Assembly (NCBI RefSeq): GCF_000403135.1
Contig: NZ_AQPN01000049.1
Location: forward strand, 20,419-84,418
Direction: 5' to 3'
DNA from: Arcticibacter svalbardensis MN12-7
GTDB taxonomy: Bacteria > Bacteroidota > Bacteroidia > Sphingobacteriales > Sphingobacteriaceae
Length of the DNA: 64,000 nt
In this document: in pieces, positions 8,298 to 19,100 of the stretch
Numbering within the stretch: the stretch's first letter is position 1
Layout of the letters: every line of letters starts with the position of its first letter
Notes under the pieces: model-generated
The model's input: the letters and a program-made list of their open reading frames with translations, nothing else
Databases searched by the model: none
Told to the model about the DNA's origin: nothing
Translations under genes and position numbers: made by a program

Positions 8298-9013
8298 CTA
8301 CTTTTCAATATCCGACCAGTCAAATTCCTTATTTTCAGGCAACGTTTTAGACGGCTTCATGATTACTTTGAGCTTAGCTACTAATGTTGGGTTAGATGTG
8401 ATCAAATTCTTTTTTTCGCCTACATCATTCTTTAGATTATACACTTCGTAAACCTCAGGCTGAGACTTTCTCTTAAAACGTAAGAGTTTCCAGTCACCCT
8501 ATATCAATGCTTCCTGCAGGTATTTTTCATTAAACTGCCAGTAAAAGTGGTCATGTTGATTAACCTGTTTTTTACCTTTCAAAGATGCCACATAGGAAAG
8601 GCCATTTATATCCGGTAAAGATTTGGAATGGGTTAATTCAGAAAATGTAGGAAGAACATCCCAAAATGCCCATGGAGTATTACTTACTTTTCCAGCAGGT
8701 ATATTTTTAGGGGACCATGCAATCAGTGGCACCCTAATTCCCCCTTCATAAAGATCTCGTTTAACGCCCCTGAGAGGACCAGCACTATTGAAATATACCG
8801 GATCGGCGCCTCCTTCTTCATGCGGACCGTTATCTCTAGTGAAAAAGATATAGGTATTATCATCTAATCCAAGTTGTTTAACCAAAGCAACTATGTGCCC
8901 TACATCCGAATCCAAATATGGGGAGTAGGAATTGGGCTCTTAGGATTAAAACTTTTCACATTTCCATAACCGAGGTCATCAGCCAGAATAAAAATAATAT
9001 TGGGCTTGCGGGT
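8298..9013 (-). pseudogene. Sulfatase (arylsulfatase family) remnant with internal deletion, frameshift and nonsense codon
   Basis: The minus strand at about 8941-9010 reads KPNIIFILADDLGYG, the classic sulfatase N-terminus with its metal-binding Asp pair, and continues to IPTPHI. At about 8915-8922 the frame changes and the sequence jumps to YLDSDVGHIVALVKQLG, near the C-terminal part of the enzyme. The middle, including the C/S-x-P-x-R formylglycine site, is absent. The C-terminal part (FFTRDNGPHEEGG, YEGGIRVPLIAWSP) is open to a TAG at 8499-8501, after which the same frame continues with GDWKLLRFKRKSQPEVYEVYN to a stop at 8298. It is non-functional. Its place beside PUL 1 suggests it once removed sulfate from that locus's glycan. 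Confidence 0.85.
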
Positions 9014-9161
9014 TTAATGCACATGCCGTGCGCTTAATTATTACACTGCTTTCCATGCTATGGATTTAGAGTTAATAGATATTGGTCACAAAGAACCGCA
9101 TATAACGATCATTAGCTGCATTAAAGATACGTGTACCCATCCAGTGTCTCCTACAAAAATC

Positions 9162-11000
9162 TTATTTCTTCTCCTCCGCAAGGTTTCCGTAGGCAGATTT
9201 ACCATTTACACCTGTTGCCCTTACCCGGTAAAAAAAGGTTCCCTTCGTCGCTTTTTTATCCAGAAACATCGTTTTATTTGCTGGTAAATGGGCTATCAGT
9301 TTAAAATCGCTCAATGAATCAGTAGATCGTTCCACTTCATAACCAGTTTCAGAGGGCGAAAGGTCATCCCAACTAATGGTTATGTTTCCTGCTGAATGTA
9401 TTGCTTTTACTTGTGCAGGTGCATCCGGAGGCATTCCATATTTTAAACGCTCTTTTAATTGAGCCGTATACAAAGACGGGATTAACGGAAGCTCAGCAGT
9501 GCCTTCAATATATCCGGTTGGTTGCTTAAAAGGTCCATCTCCTGAAATAATCCCATCACTCATAAAGCAATAATTTTGTCCTGTTGGCGGTTTCTGTAAG
9601 ATAATCTTTTTCCCGGGAGCCTTCACATTCCATATTACAGAATGAACGGCTGCCCAACCATGACCAGTACCAAATGATCCCCGGTTATAAAGTGCCAGTA
9701 CTGGTTCTGGTGCAGTGCCCTTAGTAAACGTAATATTATCATAAAGTAAACCCTGACTCCATCGTCTGTGTCCTTCAGAAGTATTCTTCGTAAATTGGGA
9801 AAGGCAGTTCAGGAACACCACTCCTGATGTTGTACTGGCACCATTAGAAACAAAGTCATGTCGCGCATTCGTTGCTTCACAATTTTCAAATAAGATATTA
9901 TTGGAGGCCATATCTGCATTAAAATTATATCTCCTTCCTCCGGTGACTACAGAATGAGGATAGAGTGCCTTACAATTTTGTACAGTAATAAATGTGGCAT
10001 TTTGGGTAATGAATCCAGACTGTCTAAAATGAAGAGCAATTACCTTTTTCGCCCAGGCATTTTCTACTTTATTAAAAGCTACTGCATTGTTAGCATGCTT
10101 TTCGCTCTTCGAATCCGAAGATTCAATATCAATTCTCAAATCCTCTACTCCTACATTGGATACTATTCCGGTACGGTCGTATTTATAGATATAGGATTGC
10201 GAAAGACTACGATTGAGGTGATTGTAAACTGGAGCATCTATGGTTATCATATTGCCGTTTATCGCTGTAATAGTTCGATTATATAAGATATCGAGTTTAC
10301 CTGGAATCCAAACTTTATCGGAATCAGTTCCCCCACCCTGCACGGCGTCTATCCATGCTTTTGTACTGGGATGTTTTATAATAATATTATCCCCAACTTT
10401 AAACCGAGAGGCATTACTCACTGTAAAACTTCGTGAACCAACAGGTAGAAATTCAGTCATAATATTGGTACGTGTTCCAGGAATGGAGTCAACCCATTCA
10501 CTATCTTTCTTTCCTCCAATAACGAGTATGTTACGTTGATGCGGAACATCTCCTTTACCTATCAATATCGTATTAGTAGACGAATCACCATTATCTCCAG
10601 CACCCCGGAGAACCACACCGCTGGCATTGATATGCAGAGTCCCCTGGATATTATATTTACCGGCTTTTAAAAAAACTGCTCCACGAAATCCATCCGACCC
10701 TAAATCAAGAGTCGACACTTTATCCAGCGCACTTTGGATATGAGCGGTATTGTCACCCTCAATCGCTGAAACAGTTTCTACTATTTTTACTGTAGGAATG
10801 GGTACTCCACCCCCTTTGTAACCAGCATAACTAAAATCAGGAACCCTATTACCATCACGGTCTCCAACATAAGTAAGCCTTCCACTCTCCATGTATACTA
10901 TTTTAGAAGCAGTCTGACTAAACACCTGTCCAGTACCCAATAACAAGAGAAAAAACAATAGGAAACAGGATCTATGTGACAAATTTACAGGGTCGCTCAT
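9162..11000 (-). CDS. Secreted right-handed beta-helix protein with C-terminal fibronectin III domain (putative polysaccharide lyase)
   Basis: A 612-residue protein with an N-terminal signal peptide (FLLFFLLLLGTGQVFSQ). Residues about 80-500 have the turn-rich repetitive pattern of a pectate-lyase-like beta-helix, such as GFRGAVFLKAGKYNIQGTL and later NNILFENCEATNARHDFVSNG. The last 85 residues (PPDAPAQVKAIHSAGNITISW onward, through GYEVERSTDS and FFYRVRA) form a fibronectin III domain. The protein is the last intact gene of PUL 1, 87 bases after the GH28 gene. A lyase or hydrolase acting on a pectic polymer is likely, but I cannot name the CAZy family or the catalytic residues. It abuts the sulfatase remnant. 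Confidence 0.75.
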   Translation of the reverse strand: MSDPVNLSHRSCFLLFFLLLLGTGQVFSQTASKIVYMESGRLTYVGDRDGNRVPDFSYAGYKGGGVPIPTVKIVETVSAIEGDNTAHIQSALDKVSTLDLGSDGFRGAVFLKAGKYNIQGTLHINASGVVLRGAGDNGDSSTNTILIGKGDVPHQRNILVIGGKKDSEWVDSIPGTRTNIMTEFLPVGSRSFTVSNASRFKVGDNIIIKHPSTKAWIDAVQGGGTDSDKVWIPGKLDILYNRTITAINGNMITIDAPVYNHLNRSLSQSYIYKYDRTGIVSNVGVEDLRIDIESSDSKSEKHANNAVAFNKVENAWAKKVIALHFRQSGFITQNATFITVQNCKALYPHSVVTGGRRYNFNADMASNNILFENCEATNARHDFVSNGASTTSGVVFLNCLSQFTKNTSEGHRRWSQGLLYDNITFTKGTAPEPVLALYNRGSFGTGHGWAAVHSVIWNVKAPGKKIILQKPPTGQNYCFMSDGIISGDGPFKQPTGYIEGTAELPLIPSLYTAQLKERLKYGMPPDAPAQVKAIHSAGNITISWDDLSPSETGYEVERSTDSLSDFKLIAHLPANKTMFLDKKATKGTFFYRVRATGVNGKSAYGNLAEEKK

Positions 11001-11087
11001 ATTTATATTATCGTTATGTGTTAGATAATGGTTTAGGCTATTAATTGTTTATAAAGATTTTGTAATAGTGTCCATTCATTAAATAAT

Positions 11088-12548
11088 CTATTCAGGGGAT
11101 ACTGGAATACTATTGATCGTAACCTCACGCATGAGCACCTGATCGGTATAACTTATTTCAGGCGCTTTCAGGCCCATATCAATACGAACCTTATTTAAGA
11201 ACACTTTCGTAATATGCTTATCCGCAACACCCGATATATGAATACTTTTATCCAATGCTTTCCGGCAAGTAATGTCTGATAAGTAAAATCCGCTAAAATC
11301 AGGTGGGAAATGTCCACCCCTCCAACTATGGTAGTCCATTTGAAAAAGGATAACATTACCTGAACAGATATTTAAATCGTAGTTCCTGAGGTACACCTCT
11401 TTAATATACCCCCCACGGTCTAAATTGCATTTAAAGTTTATTCCATTTTCAGATTTTAACGATTGGCAGTTTTCAAAGAATACATTTTTAACACCTCCTG
11501 ACATTTCTGAACCGATACAAAAGGCATTGGCTATCTCAGAGTTCAATATGCAATTTCTAATGATAATATTTTTTGTTCCCTTCCGTTTCCATGCATCCTG
11601 ATCGCGTCCTGCTTTAACTGAAATAGCATCGTCGTTGGTTGAAATAGTGCAATGTTCAATTAATACATTACTGGATGATTCGGGATCTATACCATCATCA
11701 TTAGTAGTCCCCTTAAGAATGGTTAAGTTTTTAATCATAACATTTTTACAAAAAACAGGGTGCACTGTCCAGAATGGACTACTCTTTAAAGTGAGACTAT
11801 CCAGTAGTATATGCTGACATTCGTAAAACTGGATCATGTCCGGTCGCAGGTAATGTGGTTTCCCATCTCCATATCCAGGCATTGATTTATCAGACCCTAT
11901 TTTACCATTTCCGAAAACCCTTTTATTTTCAGAAACGCCATCATTCCCCATCTGCCGAAGTACAACCTTATCACTGTCCTGATTTTTACCTCCATTGCCA
12001 CTTTTCCATAAACTCCAGGATCCCTCAGTGCCGCCATCTATTGTTCCGCTCCCCGTTATGGCAATATTTTTCTGTTTATACGCATAGATCAGCGGCGAAT
12101 AGTTATAACAAACAACCCCTTCCCAGCGCACTTTAACTAGTGGAGTATAATAGCCTGGATTGGTTCCAAATTTGAGTAGAGCACCCTTTGTCAAATATAA
12201 ATTAACATTATTGAGCAGGTGAATAGGCCCGTTGATCAGATAGGTACCTGCTGGAACAGTAACTTTTCCTCCACCATTTTCTGTACATGTTTGAATGGCC
12301 TTTTGAAAAGCAGCATGGCAATCTGTAGTTCCATCAGCAATTGCACCAAAAGAAAGTACCGTGAAGATCTGCTCTTTAAATGTAGGTTCTTTAATATGCC
12401 TTAATATCCCTGGAACTTTGCCCCAAGCTTTAGATTCCTTTTTTAAAGCTATTTCAGAAGTAAATGACTTGTTTTCCTGTGCTTGAATTCCTTCATATGC
12501 AGAAAGGAATAACACGAGCAATACAATACCTATTCTTCTTACTTTCAT
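11088..12548 (-). CDS. Glycoside hydrolase family 28 (exo-polygalacturonase-like)
   Basis: A 486-residue exported protein (signal peptide ending near IQAQ, residue 24). The GH28 active-site motifs are present: TTNDDGIDPESS at 281-292 and NDDAISVKAGRD at 305-316, supplying the catalytic Asp residues. They are followed by a SEMSGG segment where endo-enzymes have the GHG motif. GH28 enzymes hydrolyse alpha-galacturonic acid links in homogalacturonan or rhamnogalacturonan. The SEMSGG segment and DPESS motif favour an exo-acting enzyme, probably periplasmic. A 224-base gap upstream may hold a separate promoter. Part of PUL 1. Confidence 0.9.
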   Translation of the reverse strand: MKVRRIGIVLLVLFLSAYEGIQAQENKSFTSEIALKKESKAWGKVPGILRHIKEPTFKEQIFTVLSFGAIADGTTDCHAAFQKAIQTCTENGGGKVTVPAGTYLINGPIHLLNNVNLYLTKGALLKFGTNPGYYTPLVKVRWEGVVCYNYSPLIYAYKQKNIAITGSGTIDGGTEGSWSLWKSGNGGKNQDSDKVVLRQMGNDGVSENKRVFGNGKIGSDKSMPGYGDGKPHYLRPDMIQFYECQHILLDSLTLKSSPFWTVHPVFCKNVMIKNLTILKGTTNDDGIDPESSSNVLIEHCTISTNDDAISVKAGRDQDAWKRKGTKNIIIRNCILNSEIANAFCIGSEMSGGVKNVFFENCQSLKSENGINFKCNLDRGGYIKEVYLRNYDLNICSGNVILFQMDYHSWRGGHFPPDFSGFYLSDITCRKALDKSIHISGVADKHITKVFLNKVRIDMGLKAPEISYTDQVLMREVTINSIPVSPE

Positions 12549-12772
12549 TTTAATAAGTTAACTAAACAACAACAGAACACCGGTAACAATTCAGGACTAA
12601 AGTACGAAAGTTATAAGTTGAAAACCGTTTACCCTTTATAAAACAGAATACAAGTTCATGCCAATAGAATCTTATTTCACAAGAGGTAATTAGGCCCTAT
12701 ATTTTTATAAATAATAATGAATTATTGAATACAGCTAAAATAACATCATTCCATAATTCTTCAAGAATTGAA

Positions 12773-13762
12773 TTAAAGCAGATAGCGCTTCATACTAATA
12801 GTCATCTGTTTTGTTGTTCCTGCACTAACACTGTTTACAAATATATATGCCCTGTATTTTCCATCAGCCGTCTCTACCCAAACGCCAGCTTCTACCTTTA
12901 AATTAATAGCAAAGTTAGCCGCGGTCGAAAGATCAAGTTGTTGAAAATCAAGATCATCTACATATTCATTATATTGAAGATTAGACAAATCCCGGTCTTG
13001 CAAACCATATACTTTAAGTACTTTGGTATTTTTATTTACACCACTAGGTAACGTTACCCCAGGACGATACTGGGCATCAGCCGCAGGGGCAACCAGGGCA
13101 TGTTCAAAAATAAGAGGAGTTAAAGAACGGTAGAGATAAACCAAATCTATTTTGTCAGCATTTAATGCTGCATCTGCCTGATCATAAACCGCCATATCGG
13201 CAATAGAAACATAGCAGTTTGCTCCATCGGTAACCACCATGTTTAACTTATAATCCATTTTTGGAACATCATAAGGCCCCATTTTATACGACACGATTGC
13301 ACCATCACTGCTCTTTGCTGAAAAGGTAAAGGATACTGTTTTTCCACGGGCAGCTTCAGGTACCACATAATAATAGCGTAGAGTGGCCGCACTGGTATCA
13401 ACATTAAAAGTAACCGTTGTAACAGCTCCATCATTTACAGATGGCAGTCCAATTGGAACGGCTACATCTACACCACTTCCATTCGTATAGTAAGAATTGT
13501 TTTCCAGATAAGTAGTGCTCGCGCCAGCTATAGATGCTTCAACCTGGGCGGAAACTAAGTTGCCTTTTGTTTTAGGAAGTGCCATAGCATACGCAAATTC
13601 AATCTTCAAGCCTACCATATTAGGACCTAATGACCTTTTAATGCAATCGTTCTGTAATGCTGTGCCTGCATCCGGTATGCTATAGTCATCATCCTTACAT
13701 GCCGCCATAAGGAATATAAACAAAAGCAATAAATGTGAATATTGAAAATATTTAGATTTCAT
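12773..13762 (-). CDS. DUF4466-like surface lipoprotein of PUL 1
   Basis: About 329 residues from the ATG at 13762; the open frame also allows a TTG two codons earlier. A lipoprotein signal ends in LMAAC followed by KDDD, consistent with export to the outer surface. The stretch NDCIKRSLGPNMVGLKIEFAYA without its first residues resembles DUF4466 proteins of Bacteroidota PULs. The rest is beta-rich and lacks obvious catalytic motifs. It lies 15 bases after the DUF5018-like lipoprotein in the SusCD operon, so a glycan-binding role at the cell surface is likely. The family name is from memory and moderately sure. Confidence 0.72.
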   Translation of the reverse strand: MKSKYFQYSHLLLLFIFLMAACKDDDYSIPDAGTALQNDCIKRSLGPNMVGLKIEFAYAMALPKTKGNLVSAQVEASIAGASTTYLENNSYYTNGSGVDVAVPIGLPSVNDGAVTTVTFNVDTSAATLRYYYVVPEAARGKTVSFTFSAKSSDGAIVSYKMGPYDVPKMDYKLNMVVTDGANCYVSIADMAVYDQADAALNADKIDLVYLYRSLTPLIFEHALVAPAADAQYRPGVTLPSGVNKNTKVLKVYGLQDRDLSNLQYNEYVDDLDFQQLDLSTAANFAINLKVEAGVWVETADGKYRAYIFVNSVSAGTTKQMTISMKRYLL

Positions 13763-13777
13763 GATCAATTTTTTAAT

Positions 13778-14224
13778 TTATAAAGTTGGCGTTTGTACCG
13801 TGATAAAAATTGTAAAAGGCGTTCTCACTTTTCTGTTGCCTGAAATAACCGTATAGACTTTAGGATTAGTCATATCAGAGAAGTCAACTTTACCCGTAAT
13901 TTTTGGATCTAGTTTTGCGTCTTGTGAGAGCGTAAACTGCGGATAGAGATTTTTGAGGTCAGTACCAAAAAGCACCTCCACATTTATAGTTCCTGCAATG
14001 GTATCAATTACAGCAGTTTTACTTCTTACCGTAACGAAGTCTGTGCCCAGCAGTTCAAAATTAGTCACAGCACATTCAGTCCTGGTGGTTATAAGTAATC
14101 CATCTTCATCTATGGGTTCGTCCTTCTTGCATCCGGCAAATATCGATATCAGCAAAAAGAAACTTGCAGCTAGTACGAAATGATGCTTTATTGCGATGTG
14201 TTTTATGATCTTATGTATTTTCAT
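13778..14224 (-). CDS. DUF5018-like small lipoprotein of PUL 1
   Basis: A 148-residue lipoprotein: signal MKIHKIIKHI..., hydrophobic core FVLAASFFLLISIFAG, then the lipid-anchored Cys and KKDE. One beta-sandwich domain follows (TNFELLGTDF, then VEVLFGTDLKNLYPQF, then NPKVYTVISGNRKVRTPF), resembling the DUF5018 or bacterial Ig-like units often found beside SusD. It sits 32 bases downstream of SusD and 15 bases upstream of the DUF4466-like gene. It probably binds glycan or spaces other proteins at the cell surface. No catalytic residues are visible. Confidence 0.7.
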   Translation of the reverse strand: MKIHKIIKHIAIKHHFVLAASFFLLISIFAGCKKDEPIDEDGLLITTRTECAVTNFELLGTDFVTVRSKTAVIDTIAGTINVEVLFGTDLKNLYPQFTLSQDAKLDPKITGKVDFSDMTNPKVYTVISGNRKVRTPFTIFITVQTPTL

Positions 14225-14256
14225 TTTATGATTGTATTAATAAATGAGAAGACGAT

Positions 14257-16074
14257 TTACCGCCAAGGAAGATTTTGAGTTAAGTTGGGATTACGATCCC
14301 TTTCTGCCAGTGGTATTTGGAAGATATACATCTGTTGATAAGCCAGCTCCGCTAAATTTTGATAATACCGGGTTACATTAGCTCCCTGAGTATTAATTGT
14401 CCACTTACCATCTCCCCCCGGAGCACCCCATACTCTACTCAATGCTCTCCAGCGTCGAAGATCAAATGAGCGTTGTCCCTCACCAATAAGTTCAACAATT
14501 CGTTCCTGTTCAATGGCACTAAAGAAAGCAAACTTATCTGCTGTCTTACTCGCTGCAAGAGCAGGCAGATTACCACGGTGGCGAACTTTGTTTACCACGC
14601 TAATTGCTTCGGGTAAAGGACCACTTACTTCATTTGATGCTTCTGCATACATTAAAAAAACATCAGCTAAACGCATAACCGGCCATGTCAGGTTTCCATA
14701 ATTTCTTCCATTCCCCGGATAGTCACGCACAAACTTGCGGAACAAATATCCTGAGTTTACATCTGACGCATTTACTGTTGTATAATTCACTCCGTTAATT
14801 TTTTCCACTGCTCCCCACTTCTTAAAAATCCAGGGATGATATCCAGTTTCCGCCAGAGCAGATAGTCCCATCATCATCTCGTAATCCCATAAAATGGTAG
14901 ATTTCATGCGATAGTCGCGATTCGCATAACTTTGCGGATTAACAGCCGAATTAGGGGTTGTCCTGCCAGCTCCACTCGGATCCATGGGAATTAAGGGAGT
15001 GGTAAAGTCGCCGGTAATGGTTGACTGATACCTGTTTGCTATTTCATAACGCGGATGTACCCAAGCCTGTGAATTTTCAGAGGTTCTGCTACCAAAATCA
15101 CGCATCAGCTCTTCTCCCTGACCTGTACCAGTGACGCCATGCGTAAAGCCCATAATTACCTCCGAATTACCATTAGCAGTAGGTTGAAACAACTCAAAGT
15201 AATTAGGAAGAATGTCAGCCTTGCCTAGCGCATCTATCGAACCAGGTTCTCCATTCTTGTACAGCGTTAAACCATAATTGTCAATTACCGCCTTAAAATC
15301 AAGAGCAGCGGCAGCATAGGCAGCGGCGGCAACAGCTGCATCCGGAGTAAACGTATCCAGTTCAGGCCATCCGTTTTTATTCCAGCAAGCCCAGAATAGC
15401 TGTAACTTCCCACGAAAAGCAAGTGCCGCAGGCTTAGCAGCACGACCTGCTGCAGGAGCCACAACGGGAAGCTTTTCAAAAGCATACGTAAAATCAGCCA
15501 TAATAGAGTCCTTTACCTGTGCCAGGGGCATACGAGATAGGCTTGATACCTGTGTATTATCAGTAATCACATTTCCAAGATAGGGCACATCTCCCCACAA
15601 TGAAATTAATCGAAAGTAAACCATACCCCGTAGAAGACGAGCTTCACCAATAGTGGCCTCCAAATTGGCAACTGAAGATGGTTTGGCTGTTGCCAACATC
15701 TTAGTCACATTCTCGATTACATAATTTGTTCGGTTCACTCCTCCGTAAAGCGCTGTCCACATGGTACTAAAAGCACTTCCTATTCCTGAAGGGTTAAACC
15801 GGCAAAACTCATAATCATGACCACTTGGGGCCTGCCCTCTAACCCTTACAAATTCCCCATGACCATCATAGTAATAATCCCTATCAAAAAGACCTCTTAC
15901 ATCGGCATAGGCACCATTTAAAGCAAACGTTGCATCCTGTTCTGTTTTCCAAAAAGAAGCAGCATCTAATTCAGTAGTAGGTTCCTGATTAAGTAAGTCC
16001 TTATTGCACGAACCAGCAAACAAGGACAATCCTATAACTGAAATAAATATTAGTTTTGAATTTATTTTTTTCAT
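14257..16074 (-). CDS. SusD/RagB-family outer-membrane glycan-binding lipoprotein (PUL 1)
   Basis: 605 residues from the ATG at 16074 (MKKINSKLIFISVIGLS). The open frame extends 15 codons further to 16119, but the later start places the lipoprotein signal correctly, with the lipid Cys in LFAGSC. NQEPTTELDAASFWKTE and the C-terminal NKVRHRGNLP and RSFDLRRWRAL segments are typical of SusD/RagB. SusD caps the SusC transporter and binds the incoming oligosaccharide at the cell surface. It is 78 bases downstream of the matching SusC stop and followed by two accessory lipoproteins. Confidence 0.95.
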   Translation of the reverse strand: MKKINSKLIFISVIGLSLFAGSCNKDLLNQEPTTELDAASFWKTEQDATFALNGAYADVRGLFDRDYYYDGHGEFVRVRGQAPSGHDYEFCRFNPSGIGSAFSTMWTALYGGVNRTNYVIENVTKMLATAKPSSVANLEATIGEARLLRGMVYFRLISLWGDVPYLGNVITDNTQVSSLSRMPLAQVKDSIMADFTYAFEKLPVVAPAAGRAAKPAALAFRGKLQLFWACWNKNGWPELDTFTPDAAVAAAAYAAAALDFKAVIDNYGLTLYKNGEPGSIDALGKADILPNYFELFQPTANGNSEVIMGFTHGVTGTGQGEELMRDFGSRTSENSQAWVHPRYEIANRYQSTITGDFTTPLIPMDPSGAGRTTPNSAVNPQSYANRDYRMKSTILWDYEMMMGLSALAETGYHPWIFKKWGAVEKINGVNYTTVNASDVNSGYLFRKFVRDYPGNGRNYGNLTWPVMRLADVFLMYAEASNEVSGPLPEAISVVNKVRHRGNLPALAASKTADKFAFFSAIEQERIVELIGEGQRSFDLRRWRALSRVWGAPGGDGKWTINTQGANVTRYYQNLAELAYQQMYIFQIPLAERDRNPNLTQNLPWR

Positions 16075-16152
16075 TTGAATACTTTTAAATTTGATAGATC
16101 TCTCTTCTATCCGCTTCATCTAAATAAATGAACAGAAGATTTTCTTATCTAT

Positions 16153-19100
16153 TTAGAAACCTACATTTAGACCAAAAGACAAAGACTTGTTCAATGGATA
16201 GATATCCCGGTCGCTGCTTGATTTTTCAGGATCAAGACCCCGATAAGATGTAAACGTGGCTATATTTTCAGCGTTCACAAACAAACGAAGATTATCAAAG
16301 CCTACTCTTTTTATCCATCGCTGAGGTATTTTATAGCCGAACTGAAGATTTTTTACACGAAGAAAGCTCATATCGTCTACCCAGAATGATGAGTTTTCCT
16401 GATTACCGCTGGCACCTAATTGAGGCCATGTGCCATCCCGGTTATCAATAGCCCAGGGATTTGTAAAATGACCATACGTAGATGCATAACGGGACACTTG
16501 TAAACTACTCGTTAGATTGTAGTTATTCAACCAGAAATCTTTACGTCCTGCCGACCCTTGAAGAAGCATACTAAAATCAAAACCTTTCCATGCCATATAA
16601 CCATTGAATCCAAAATTGGTCGTTGGTCTGTCAGTTTGATATTTAGGATAAGCCTTCAAATCATTTCCGTCAATACGGCCATCACCATTCAGATCTTTCC
16701 TAAGAATGTCTCCCGGAGCACCACCCTGAGGAGTGGTATCATAAACTTCCTGCCAGGTTTGAGCAATACCTGTATCTTCATACGCGTACAAGAAGTGGTA
16801 CGGCATATTCAAAAACGTACTTCCTCTTCCTAAATATTCGTTCCACTCTTCCAGTGATGTTGAATTATAGGAAACATTTAGATTTACCGAATAATCAAAA
16901 CTTCCTTTTCTGTCTTTCCATGTGAAGTTCCCTTCAATTCCCCTATTGCGAAGATTACCTATATTCTTTCGAGGTGCGGTATAAGCTCCGGTAAGAAGGG
17001 AGGACAAATCTGAAGGACGAAGCATATCAGTAGTCAAACGATCGTAATAATCAATTTCAGTAGTCAAACGATTCTTCAGGAAGCCAAGGTCAAGACCTAA
17101 ATTTAAAACAGTAGTTGTTTCCCAGGTCAGGTCCTGATTTACCATTTTTTGATAAATAAACCCTTTTGCTATAATATCGCTAATCAGATAGTTACTCGTT
17201 CCAAGTGTTTCTTTTTGCTCATATCTTCCAACTCCACTATTATTTCCCAATGCACCATAAGAGATCCGAAGACCACCCTGACTTAGCACATTATGAGTCA
17301 GCTCCTTTACAAAGTTCTCTTCTGAGAATCTCCACTTAAAAGCTGCTGATGGGAAAAAGGAAAACTGACTTCCCGGAAGAAATTTAGATGATCCATCATA
17401 CCGGAAACTAACACCTAAAAGGTACTTACCATAAGCCGAATAATCAAACCGACCAACATAAGAACGGAGTCCTTCTTCATATGAGCTCCCACCTGTAGTC
17501 TGCGTATCCATTAATGCACCATCAATTTCATGAAGTGTAGGATACAGGCGGTCAAGTCTCGAAGCATTCAGATTCCGATTATACCAATACTCTTCACTAT
17601 AAAGTGCCAGAGCATTTATGGTATGGTTTTTACCTAAGGTCCTTTGATAGTTTAAACTTCCACTCAGCTGTGTTTTATAACCACTTTCCGAAATATTTGA
17701 AATCCCTTCATTAGCCTTTACATAAGCCCTGTCTGTAAAGGCGCCAGTCTGAAAATTATATGCCTGATTAGGTGTAGCCGCTGCATATTGAAATTGATTA
17801 TTGTAGTTTAATGCATAATCTATCCTGGCTTTTAAACCCTTAATGGGTGACCAGTCAACATATACATTTCCATTTGCTTCCTGACGATTGCGGTGAGTCA
17901 ACTGATTTACAAAGTTCGTGTACGGATTAAAAGCATTAGGATCCTCACCATATGCCATTACCCCACCATAATAGCCCGTAACCGGATCAAAAGGAAGAAT
18001 TCCAGCCACTGCATATTGCATATCTTTGTTTCCGCTATTGGTAAAACCTTCTTCCATAGCGTAAGTGAATTTTGACCAGTTGCCACTAAACTTAGTCCCA
18101 ATATTTATATTATGACGAAGCTTGGCATCATAATTTGCACGAAAGTTATAACGTGTGTAATCATTATTGATCTGAAGTCCCTTCTGATCCATGATCCCTG
18201 CCGAGATAAAGTAATTTGACTTATCGCTTCCTCCCGATGCAGAAAGGTTATGATTTTGAATTGTACCATCGCGCACAATCACATCAAACCAATCTGTATT
18301 TGGATAATGAAAAGGGTCAATCATTCCCAATGCCATCCATTGATCAATTGTACCATTCTTAAACTGCTGCTGTGAGGGTAGTGTATTATATGCTGCTGCA
18401 CGCTGATGCACGGTTAATGCCCGTGGATAATCGGCCATAAAATCAATCCCTTTGGTAGGTTGTTCGACCGAAAATGAACTTGATAACACTATACTGGGGG
18501 CAGTTTGGCCTTTACCTGTTTTAGTTGTGATTAAGATGACACCATTCGCTGCCCTTGAGCCGTAAACTGCTGCGGCGGCTGCATCTTTCAATACAGAAAT
18601 GCTCTCCACATCATTCATGTTCAAGCGATTGATATCTACATCCGGCAATCCATCTACTACAACAAGGGGTGAAGCATTATTAACAGTTCCTAATCCACGA
18701 ATGATTAGTGACGCGCTATTATTACCGGCCATCCCACTATTTTGACTTACTGCTAATCCTGGCAAAAGTCCTGATAATGCGGATGAAACATTGGAAAGCG
18801 CTCGATTTGTAATTTTCTCATCGAACTTAACTGCTGCTACCGAACCGGTTAAATCAACCTTTTTTACAGTTCCATAACCCACTACTACAACCTCATTTAA
18901 ACCAGTCTGATTTTCTACCATCTTTACATTAATGGAACTTCTTCCATTGACAGGTATTTCCTGAGTTACGAAACCAATATAGGATACCACCAAACTCTCA
19001 TTTGGGTTGCTAACCAGAATGGTAAATCTTCCCGCTGTATTGGTGCTAACAGATAAGGCGCCAATTTTAAGTTTAATGCTTGCCCCGGGAAGAGGATCAC

